Of a stretch of DNA of 64,000 nt, positions 17,502 through 24,947 are shown piece by piece; position 1 is the first letter of the stretch, and each line of letters opens with the position of its first letter. A program made the translations under genes and the position numbers. The notes under the pieces were generated by a model. It was not told where the DNA came from. It saw only the letters and a list, made by a program, of their open reading frames with translations, and ran no database searches. Source of the stretch: GCA-003244245 sp963823755 (GTDB lineage: Bacteria > Actinomycetota > Actinomycetes > Mycobacteriales > Pseudonocardiaceae); contig CAWGMP010000002.1 of NCBI GenBank assembly GCA_963823755.1, positions 62,001-126,000 on the forward strand, given 5' to 3'.

Positions 17502-18773
17502 GTGCCGCGGGATCTGGCGTCGTTGGTCGTGCCCCGCTGCGGGTCGGTAGTGGCGACCGGAGAGGTGTTCGAGCCGTTTCAGCTGGTTGACGGGACCGGC
17601 GTTGTGGTTGGACCGGCCGCGGTGTTCTTGCGGGATCTGCAGGCGTGTGGCCGGTCGGCGAGCACGCTGCGTTCCTATGGTATGGATTTGCTGCGCTGGT
17701 TCCGGTTTGTGTGGGCGATCGAGATCTCCTGGGAACGGGCGACCACGATAGAGGCCCGAGATTTCTGCTGCTGGATTCAGCTGGTCGACAAGCCGGCCGG
17801 TCCGCATTGGCGACGTCTGGCTGATGGGCGGCCGTCCGCTTCCTCATCGGCTCCTGCCCGACGGGGGCAAGCGCCGGTTCCGAACTCGGTGACCGGCAAA
17901 CCCGGCCTCGGTGTCAAGTACGGGGCACGGACCGTGGCGCATTGCGAGACGGTATTGCGTGGCTTCTATGAGTTCCACCTCGAGGCGGGCAGCGGGCCGA
18001 TGGTGAACCCGTTCCCGTTGGCCCGCAACCGGCGGGCCGGGAGGGCGAACGCGCATCACAATCCGATGGAGGCTTTCGCCGCCGAGCGCAGTGGCCGGTT
18101 CCGGCCCAAGGTGCCTACGCGGGTGCCACGCCAGATCCCGGACGAGAAGTTCGACGAGTTGTTCGCTCAGTTGGGATCGCATCGGGATCGAGCACTGGTG
18201 GCGTTTTGGATATCGACGGGGGCGCGGGCCTCGGAGCTGCTCGGTACCACGCTCGCCGATGTCGACCCGGGACAGCAGCTGATCACGGTGATTCGGAAGG
18301 GGACTCGGGTGCTGCAGCAGTTGCCCGCCTCACCGGACGCGTTCGTGTGGCTTCGGCTCTATCAGGCGCAGCTGGGCGACCTTGTGCCGGCCGGGCGGGA
18401 TCAGTCGCTGTGGTGGACCCTGCGGCGCCCGTTGCGCGCGTTGAGCTACCACGCCGCCCGGGCAATGTTCACTCGCGCCAACGCAGCGCTGGGATCGAAC
18501 TGGTCATTGCACGATCTTCGACATTCGGCCGCTTACCGGATGGCCCGCGACCCACAGATGACGCTGACCGATGTGCAGTGGGTCCTCGGACACGCCCACT
18601 TGTCGACGACACAGCTGTATGTGACCACGCCGGTCGAGGACATGATCGCCGCGGTGGTGGCGCATCACAACCGACGCGCCGAAGGGCCTAGCGCACAAGC
18701 TAACAGCGCGGCCGAGCGGCTGAGTTACCGGCCCGAGTCGCTTGCGGTGCTGTTCGGGCGGGCAAACCAGTGA
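17502..18773 (+). CDS. Tyrosine recombinase (TnpA-like) of the inserted element
   Basis: Site-specific recombinase of about 423 aa. An N-terminal SAM-like core-binding domain (RSASTLRSYGMDLLRWFRF) precedes the catalytic domain. Visible catalytic residues: Arg in STGARASELLG, Lys in VIRKGTRVLQQ, His-X2-Arg in SLHDLRHSAAYR, His in VLGHAHLSTTQLY and the nucleophilic Tyr in the same motif. The GTG at 17502 is chosen because GGAG lies eight bases upstream; earlier in-frame GTG/TTG codons (17436, 17463, 17484) lack good sites. Its stop overlaps the second recombinase start (GTGA), so the two are probably made together. It should cut and join the element ends. Confidence 0.8.
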   Translation: MPRDLASLVVPRCGSVVATGEVFEPFQLVDGTGVVVGPAAVFLRDLQACGRSASTLRSYGMDLLRWFRFVWAIEISWERATTIEARDFCCWIQLVDKPAGPHWRRLADGRPSASSSAPARRGQAPVPNSVTGKPGLGVKYGARTVAHCETVLRGFYEFHLEAGSGPMVNPFPLARNRRAGRANAHHNPMEAFAAERSGRFRPKVPTRVPRQIPDEKFDELFAQLGSHRDRALVAFWISTGARASELLGTTLADVDPGQQLITVIRKGTRVLQQLPASPDAFVWLRLYQAQLGDLVPAGRDQSLWWTLRRPLRALSYHAARAMFTRANAALGSNWSLHDLRHSAAYRMARDPQMTLTDVQWVLGHAHLSTTQLYVTTPVEDMIAAVVAHHNRRAEGPSAQANSAAERLSYRPESLAVLFGRANQ

Positions 18774-21238
18774 ACCGTGTCGAGCAGGTGATCGGGGCCG
18801 AGCCGCGAGCGTTGTATCAGGGAGCCCGACCGGATGCCCGGACTGAGTCCTCGTCGTCGCGTTTGTTGGTGCTGTTAAGCCGGTTTCCACCCCGGCTGCT
18901 ACCGGAGAGTTGGCCGGTGACTGCGCAACCCCGCCAGACGATCATAAACCGGCTGCTTGACGATCCGGTTACAGCGGCCTCGCCTGGCCTGCGGGCCGAT
19001 CGGCGCCGTGGCCTGGTGCGGGTGCTGGACTGGCTCGAGCACCAACCCGGTGAGACTTGGCAGGACCGCTGGCTTGCCTCGGGCGCGGACGCCGAGGGCA
19101 ACCGCGCGTGGCGGCGGTTGCCGGCCGAGGCGCTGGCCAGGACCGGTAGGCGACTATCCGACACCGAACATGGGCGCGCCATGGCGGCCCGTGGCCTGTC
19201 GCCACTGATCTACGGCGACGTGATCCGCCCTAGCTTGGGCTGGCTGACGACACCGGCCACCCCACGCGATCTGATCAGCGAGATCGCCGCCCACCGCGAC
19301 CCGGCTGGATTCGCACGCCTTGCCCACGACAGCGCCGACGTCAACGCGCACACCACCGGGCTGGCGCTGCGCCGGATAGCCAGCATCATCGCCGCCAAGG
19401 GCGGCCTCGTCAGCGACATCACCATCGGTGATTGCCTCGAACTGCTGCGTCTCGCCGAGGACCAGCACGCCGGGACGGTGGCGAGCAGTCCGTACTTCTA
19501 CCAACTGCTGCGCGCTACCAGCGTGTTCGGTGGCACCGCGCCAACGGTGCGAGGCCTGCGCACGCAAGGGCAGCTCAGCTGTGAACAGCTCATCGACCGC
19601 TACGGCCTGACCTGCCGGCCGATGCGTGACCTGCTCGTGGACTACCTACGCGAGCGTCAGCCCGGCATGGACTACGCGAGCCTGCACAAGCTCTCCTACA
19701 CCCTGGGCCGACTGTTCTGGCGGGACCTGGAGATACACCACCCCGGCATCGCATCACTGCACCTGCCCGCCGAGGCCGCCACCGCGTGGAAGCAACGCAT
19801 CACCACCAAGACCGTGCGCACCACGCTCGAGGGCGGACAGCTCGGCGCGAGGTCCGTGCCGCGGATCAACGCCGCTGACCATGTGATGACGGTACGCGCG
19901 TTCTACCTCGACCTGAGTCAATGGGCCGTTGACGATCCATCCCGCTGGGGACCGTGGGTGGCCCCGTGCCCGGTCCGTGACACCGACGCGACAGCCCAGA
20001 AGAAGAAACGCTCCCACCGCAAGTCAAGAATGGATCAACGCACCCGCGAGCGTCTGCCGGTGATGCCCGTTCTCATCGACGCCGTCACCAGCGCCCTGCA
20101 CACAGCCACCCAGCGGTTACAGACCGCCCAAGCCAGCGTGCCAGGCACGTTATTCACCGCGGCGGGCCAGACGCTGCGCCGTTCGATTACCAGCCACGCC
20201 ACAGCCGGCAAAACCTGGGCCGAGGACCCCGACACCGGCAAGCGACGCGATCTCAGCCAGAACGAACATCAAGCATTCTGGACCTGGGCCGCCGTCGAGG
20301 TGCTGCGTCACACCGGTGTCCGTATCGAAGAACTCACCGAACTCTCCCACCACAGTCTGATCCACTACACCCTGCCATCCACCGGTGAACTCGTCCCGTT
20401 GCTGCAGATCGCACCGTCCAAAACCGACACCGAACGCCTACTGGTGATCAGCCCCGAACTCGCCGACGTGCTATCGGCAATCATCAGCCGAGTCCGCGAC
20501 CACCACGGTGCGGTCCCCCTCGTGGTCGCCTACGACTATCACGAACGAATCTGGAATCCGCCGATGCCGCTGCTGTTCCAGCGTCACTTCGCAGGCGAAA
20601 ACCGGCCCATCACCGGACCGGCCATCCGCGAACTCATCACCGCCGCCCTGGCAGGCACCGGACTCACCGACGCCAGCGGGCAACCACTGCGGTTCGTGCC
20701 CCACGACTTCCGCAGAATCCTGATCACCGACTCAATCATGCACGGGATGCCGCCCCACATCGCTCAACTCGTCGCCGGTCACCGCGACATCAACGTCACC
20801 ATGGGTTACAAAGCCGTTTACCCCGAGGAGGTCATCACCAGCCACCGCGCATTCATCGCCCACCGCCGCGCGCTGCGCCCCAGCGAGGAATACCGCACCC
20901 CAACCGATGAGGAATGGGACGAGTTCCTCGGCCACTTCGAACGTCGGAAAGTCTCCCTCGGCACCTGCGGACGCTCCTACGCCACACCATGCATCCACGA
21001 ACACGCGTGCATCCGCTGCCCGCTCCTACGACCCGACCCCGCCCACCGGACCAGGCTGATCCAGATCCATGACAACCTCATCAACCGCATCGCCGAAGCC
21101 CATCACGAGGGCTGGCTCGGTGAAGTCGATGGACTCAACATCAGCCTGGCCACCGCCCGCCACAAACTCGCCCAACTCGACACCCTCGCCGCACGACAAC
21201 GAGCAGTCCACATCGGCATGCCCACAAAACCCATGTGA
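18770..21238 (+). CDS. Large tyrosine recombinase (TnpB-like) of the inserted element
   Basis: An 822-residue recombinase with a long N-terminal extension and the catalytic domain at ~500-700: Arg in HTGVRIEELTELS, Lys in PSKTDTERLLV, HDFRRILITD, and VAGHRDINVTMGYKAVY with the late His and nucleophilic Tyr. A cysteine/histidine cluster follows (CGRSYATPCIHEHACIRC), likely a small zinc-binding module, then a helical tail. GTG 18770 overlaps the upstream stop by the GTGA arrangement. The stop is only ~60 bp from the element's right end. Pairing of a short and a long recombinase matches Tn554-like transposition modules; the division of labour is inferred. Confidence 0.8.
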   Translation: MNRVEQVIGAEPRALYQGARPDARTESSSSRLLVLLSRFPPRLLPESWPVTAQPRQTIINRLLDDPVTAASPGLRADRRRGLVRVLDWLEHQPGETWQDRWLASGADAEGNRAWRRLPAEALARTGRRLSDTEHGRAMAARGLSPLIYGDVIRPSLGWLTTPATPRDLISEIAAHRDPAGFARLAHDSADVNAHTTGLALRRIASIIAAKGGLVSDITIGDCLELLRLAEDQHAGTVASSPYFYQLLRATSVFGGTAPTVRGLRTQGQLSCEQLIDRYGLTCRPMRDLLVDYLRERQPGMDYASLHKLSYTLGRLFWRDLEIHHPGIASLHLPAEAATAWKQRITTKTVRTTLEGGQLGARSVPRINAADHVMTVRAFYLDLSQWAVDDPSRWGPWVAPCPVRDTDATAQKKKRSHRKSRMDQRTRERLPVMPVLIDAVTSALHTATQRLQTAQASVPGTLFTAAGQTLRRSITSHATAGKTWAEDPDTGKRRDLSQNEHQAFWTWAAVEVLRHTGVRIEELTELSHHSLIHYTLPSTGELVPLLQIAPSKTDTERLLVISPELADVLSAIISRVRDHHGAVPLVVAYDYHERIWNPPMPLLFQRHFAGENRPITGPAIRELITAALAGTGLTDASGQPLRFVPHDFRRILITDSIMHGMPPHIAQLVAGHRDINVTMGYKAVYPEEVITSHRAFIAHRRALRPSEEYRTPTDEEWDEFLGHFERRKVSLGTCGRSYATPCIHEHACIRCPLLRPDPAHRTRLIQIHDNLINRIAEAHHEGWLGEVDGLNISLATARHKLAQLDTLAARQRAVHIGMPTKPM

Positions 21239-21300
21239 TCCAGCACGTTCGGAGCCACCCAGCCAACGACCAGAACAAGATCACTTAGTTCAGAGAAGCC

Positions 21301-22070
21301 GGGATCAAACTTTCCAGCGTGGCCACCGACATCCTCGGGGCCTCCGGGCGGGCCATGCTGACCGCCTTGATCGAGGGGGAACGCGATGTGCACGCCCTCG
21401 CCGAGATGGCCAAGACGAGGATGCGCCCCAAGATCCCCCAGCTGGTCCAGGCGCTGACCGGGAACTTCGGGGAACATCACGCCTTTTTGTGCCGGTTACA
21501 CCTGGAACGCATCGACCAGCTCTCCGCGGCGATCCTCGAATTATCCCAACGGATCGAGGAATAGATGCGTCCTTTTGCCCGCCAGCTCGAGCAGCTGGCC
21601 ACCATCCCCGGAGTCGGCCAGTCCACCGCCGAGGTCATCATCGCCGAGACCGGCGCCGACATGAGTCGGTTTCGCACCGCGGGGCATCTGGCCTCCTGGG
21701 CCGGAGTCTGCCCGGGGCATCACGAATCCGCCGGCAAACATAAGTCTGGTAGGACCCGGCATGGCACCGGTGGCTCGGTGGCGCTTTGGGGACCGCGGCG
21801 ATGGCCGCGTCCCGGACCAAGGACAAGACCTATCTCGGGGCCCGCTACCAACGCCTGGTGCCCCGACTCGGGAAGAAGAAAGCGATCGTCGCCGTGGAAC
21901 ACTCGATGCTGACCGCGGTCTGGCACATGCTCACCCACGATGTCGACTACCACGACCTGGGCGGGGACTACTACACCCGCCGCGACCCCGACCGCGCCAT
22001 GAAACGGATCATCCGCCAGGCCAACGCGCTGGGCTTCACCGTCCGCTTCGACCCCCTCCCGGTCGCCTGA
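21301..22070 (+). pseudogene. IS110 transposase, 3' part of the interrupted gene
   Basis: Continues the gene broken at 17407: GIKLSSVATDILGASGRAM, ALTGNFGEHHAFL, then TIPGVGQSTAEVIIAETG and AGHLASWAGVCPG. Beyond the insertion it also has an in-frame TAG at 21562-21564 and a frameshift near 21765, after which GTAAMAASRTKDKTYLG and the normal end follow. The copy was therefore dead or dying independently of the insertion. Confidence 0.75.
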
Positions 22071-22149
22071 CCCACCCCACACACCCACCACACCAGCAGG
22101 TGCCACTCAGGTCATGACCCGCGGCTCACCGATTGTTTTCGGGCCAAGA

Positions 22150-22288
22150 CCCGGCTGGTCACCTTGCTATTTTCGGGACCAGCTTCCGGTTCCGGCTGGG
22201 GGGATGCGAGGTGCCGCTGCTGGTGATCACGAGGGGGAACCTCGCCCTCACTGGCCTTGGACATGTGACGGATTTTTGGCACCCTACA
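22150..22288 (+). repeat. Dispersed element, internally deleted right end (copy D)
   Basis: Contains GGTGATCACGAGGGGGAACC and then jumps directly to GACATGTGACGGATTTTTGGC and ACCCTACA, missing ~90 bp present in other copies. Confidence 0.6.
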
Positions 22289-22393
22289 AGTGCTTCAAAA
22301 TGGCTTCACCGGCACTGAACTGGGCTTTGTCGGGGGGCGGTTAGCTGGACTGCGGTACTTGTTGATGAGGCCGGCGACGCACACGGTGTGGGG

Positions 22394-23740
22394 TCAGTGA
22401 TCATCCTGTGTGGACGTTTGGGATAGATGGAGCGCTTCGAACTCGACCGGACTGAGCATTCCTACACTGGAGTGCCGTCTTTTCGGATTGTACCAGCATT
22501 CTATCCACTCGAAGATGGCGTTGGCAAGCTCAGCGCGCGTTTCCCATGCCTTGGTGTCGAGAACATCCAGGTGTAGAGTGTTCCAGAAAGATTCCATCAT
22601 CGAATTGTCGTAGCATTATACGGCCAATCGAAGATTGGTGCGCCTGACGGCCCGGATAATGCCTCTTAACCGGCTAATCGAGGTCCGATTTATTCCGATT
22701 TGAGGCACCTCGCGATTAGCCGGTTAAGAGGCAATCCCCGACTGTGCCCATCGAGCCGAGCAACCCGGCGGCGCGGAGCCGTTGCCCGAACGCCCAGGAC
22801 GTGTATTGTGTGCCGTGGTCGGAATCACTATGCAGGATCGTGGCGCCATTATCGGGGTTGCCGACGGAGCGTGGCCATACCGAGGGCGTCGATGACGAGT
22901 TCAGTGCGCATGTGCTTTGCGATCGACCATCCGATGATGCGTCGCGAATAGGCGTCCATGACGGCCGCGCAGTACAGTTTCCCTTCCTTTGTGGGGTGCT
23001 CGGTGATATCAGTCAGCCATAGCCAGTCGAGGCCGGACACGGCGAAGTTCCGCTTGACCAGGTCGTCCTCAGTAGCCGGCCCGGTCGGACCCCGGCGGTA
23101 TCGGCGCCGGGACAGGCCCTGGATGCCCGCCTGGCGCATGAGTCGCGCGACCCGCTTGTGGTTGACGGCCAAGCCCCGCCCCAGCATCAATTCGGCATGA
23201 ACCCGGGGCCAACCGTACGTTTCACGGGAGTCTTCGTGCACCTCCTTGATGTGTTTGAGCAGTAATGTGTTCGCCTCGTCCAGGGCCGAGGGCGGCCGGC
23301 CGAGCCAGTCGTAGTAGCCCGATCTCGACACCCCAGGACTCGGCAGGCCACCGCGACATCAATATCAGTACAGAGTCGTCGGCAAGGTCACGGACCAACC
23401 GATACGTTCATTTGGGAGAATGTTCTCCCGAGCGAAATACGCGGCCGCCCGTTTCAGGATCTCATTCTCCATCTCCAGGCGCCGCTTGTCCCGACGCAAC
23501 TGAGCCAGCTCACGCCTTTCCGCGCTCGTCAACCGCGACTCGCTGCCGTTCTCATCTCATCCGCCTCAGCCTGGGCCATCCAGTTCCTCAAGCACGATTC
23601 GCTGATCGAAAGCTGCCTGGCCAACGCAGCGACCGGTTGCTCGCCCAGACGAGCCAACTCGACCGCTCGACGACGGAACTCAGCAGGGTGAGGTGCGGGC
23701 ACGAAGACATCCTTCCCGATGGCCGCAGCCATCTCAGGTC
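22394..23740 (-). pseudogene. IS3-family transposase (OrfA + OrfB), multiply broken
   Basis: OrfA starts at 23732 with a HTH region (PAEFRRRAVELARLGEQPV, SISESCLRNWM) and is shifted near 23540 by a duplicated ATGAG. OrfB retains SRSGYYDWLGRPPS, an Asp in WLTDITEHPTKEGKLY, Asp in ILHSDHGTQYTS and Glu in MMESFWNTLHLD, i.e. the DDE triad spread over several frames. Its N-terminus before 23331 is scrambled, the frame shifts near 22850, and a 115-bp palindromic insert splits VGD from the NSMMESFW stretch. A complete set of domains is present but nothing is translatable. Confidence 0.75.
22616..22730. mobile_element. 115-bp palindromic insertion in the IS3 transposase
   Basis: OrfB should read VGDCYDNSMMESFW; at CYD the DNA is interrupted by 115 bp, with GCA on both sides (22613-22615 and 22731-22733) as a possible 3-bp target duplication. 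Inside is a 21-bp perfect inverted repeat, 22660-22680 against 22713-22733 (starts TGCCTCTTAACCGG), extended by AGGT on the loop side. The left end (TTATACGGCCAATCG) resembles the arm sequence. A tiny non-autonomous element or deletion derivative of an IS. Confidence 0.65.
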
Positions 23741-23817
23741 AGGTGTCCGTGCTGAGGGGACAAGCTCACGGCCACCCGAACAACCGCCCACACCCCCACC
23801 CACAACACCACCAGTCC

Positions 23818-23876
23818 GATGTCAACGACGCGACCGGCTCGGTGGCCTCATCCACGAATACCTGCAGGTCGCATGA
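23818..23876 (+). pseudogene. Integrase transposase C-terminal scrap
   Basis: Reads RRDRLGGLIHEYLQVA then stop, the diagnostic ending of integrase-type transposases, cf. GGLINEYERAA at 13637. It is followed by GTGACAGGATTTTCGGCACC, a diverged version of the dispersed-element right end. Confidence 0.45.
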
Positions 23877-23903
23877 CGTGACAGGATTTTCGGCACCCAC
23901 ACT

Positions 23904-24161
23904 TCAACGGCCAAACGGCCACAGCGAGGACGTGCGACGACGCCTGGCGAGGATCTCACGCACCATGGCCTTGCTGATGTCGTGGCGGCGCCGGCCATAG
24001 TAGATCTCGGCGTACACCTCCTCTGGCGTGAACCTCGGGTAGTCCGCGGCGACCTGGAGGACGTATTGGGTCTTGGCGTCGTCGAGGCCGGGATCGGCCG
24101 GTGGGGTACGGCGCCGGACCGGCCGATAGACGCGGCGACCAGACTTGTCGAAGTAGACCAC
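23904..24161 (-). CDS. Small hypothetical protein (85 aa)
   Basis: Not recognised. Start GTG 24161 is fixed by a perfect GGAGGT six bases upstream. The protein is basic, with RRVYRPVRRRTPP near the N-terminus, a central acidic/aromatic stretch (YPRFTPEEVYAEIYYG) and a basic tail (VREILARRRR). No membrane helix or cysteine pair. It is transcribed away from the LuxR-type regulator at 24336, with 174 bp between the starts, so the two may share a control region. Its 3' end lies just before mobile-element debris, so the C-terminus could be clipped. Confidence 0.55.
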   Translation of the reverse strand: MVYFDKSGRRVYRPVRRRTPPADPGLDDAKTQYVLQVAADYPRFTPEEVYAEIYYGRRRHDISKAMVREILARRRRTSSLWPFGR

Positions 24162-24335
24162 GCAGGCACCTCCAAGCGCCGTCGGACCACTCGACGCTAG
24201 GAATGCGGAGCGTTGCAGGTCTATGACTGGTCGTGCGCAACCGTGACCATCCGATGACAGGTTTCTGCCGGCCCTAAGCTGTCGGCTGCCGTTGCCGCTG
24301 GTGGCCGGGCGGCCACGGGGAGGTGTGGGGTCACG

Positions 24336-24947
24336 GTGGCCGTTCATGTCGCGGTCCTGGACCCTTTGCCGGTGTTCCGGCGTGGCGTCGCAGCGGCGTT
24401 GTCGAGCCTGGGGCACCTCGTGGAGGAGCCTGCGGATGCCGTCGCCTGGTTGCGCGAACGTCCGGACGGAATGGTGCTACTGACCTTGCACTCCGCCGAG
24501 GACCTGGACCGGCTGACCGCTCTGTGCCGCCTGCGGCCCCGCCCACTCGTCGTCGCGCTGCCATCCGGCAACGTTTCCTCGCTGGGCGTGCGGGCCATGC
24601 GGGCCGGTGCCCGATCTGTGCTGGCACGCGCGGCGACGGTGCCCGCGTTGCAGCGGGCGGTGTCTGCGACCCTCGAGGGCGAGGCCGTCATGCCGGCCGA
24701 CGTGGCCGACCTCCTCGTGGCCGAGCGGGGCGGCCGTCCCCCGCGCCTCTCGGCTCCCTCGGCGCAGCAGGTCGCCTGGTTGCGACGGCTCGCCGACGGC
24801 TGGACCGTGGCCCGGCTGGCCTCGGACACCGGCTACTCCGAGCGAGCGATGTACCGGCTGCTCCAGACGCTCTACCAACAGATCGGCGTCAGTACCCGGC
24901 TGAATGCCATCATCCTGGCGCACGAGGAGGGCTGGTTCGAGGACTAA
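24336..24947 (+). CDS. LuxR/NarL-type regulator with degenerate receiver domain
   Basis: A 203-residue protein with a CheY-like N-terminal domain (HVAVLDPLPVFRRGVAAAL) and a C-terminal helix-turn-helix (TVARLASDTGYSERAMYRLL). Where a receiver would have its phosphorylated Asp it reads MVLLTLHSAEDL, and the N-terminal acidic pair is reduced to one Asp, so phosphorylation is unlikely. GTG 24336 follows GGGGAGGTG. It converges on the STAND/S-4TM operon with stop codons overlapping by four bases, and diverges from the 85-aa gene. It probably regulates local genes in response to protein or ligand binding. Confidence 0.75.
   Translation: MAVHVAVLDPLPVFRRGVAAALSSLGHLVEEPADAVAWLRERPDGMVLLTLHSAEDLDRLTALCRLRPRPLVVALPSGNVSSLGVRAMRAGARSVLARAATVPALQRAVSATLEGEAVMPADVADLLVAERGGRPPRLSAPSAQQVAWLRRLADGWTVARLASDTGYSERAMYRLLQTLYQQIGVSTRLNAIILAHEEGWFED

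Larger units (their letters stand above)
17408..21300 (+). mobile_element. Two-gene tyrosine-recombinase element inserted in IS110
   Basis: The IS110 reading frame breaks after GAGGACGCC (17399-17407) and resumes with GGGATCAAAC at 21301, so the ~3.9-kb intervening DNA is a clean insertion. An 8-bp inverted repeat, CTGAACTA at 17415-17422 and TAGTTCAG at 21286-21293, lies seven bases inside each end. GCC at both junctions may be the crossover overlap. It contains only two overlapping tyrosine-recombinase genes and no cargo. The arrangement resembles the tnpA-tnpB part of Tn554-like elements, without a tnpC. Confidence 0.8.
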
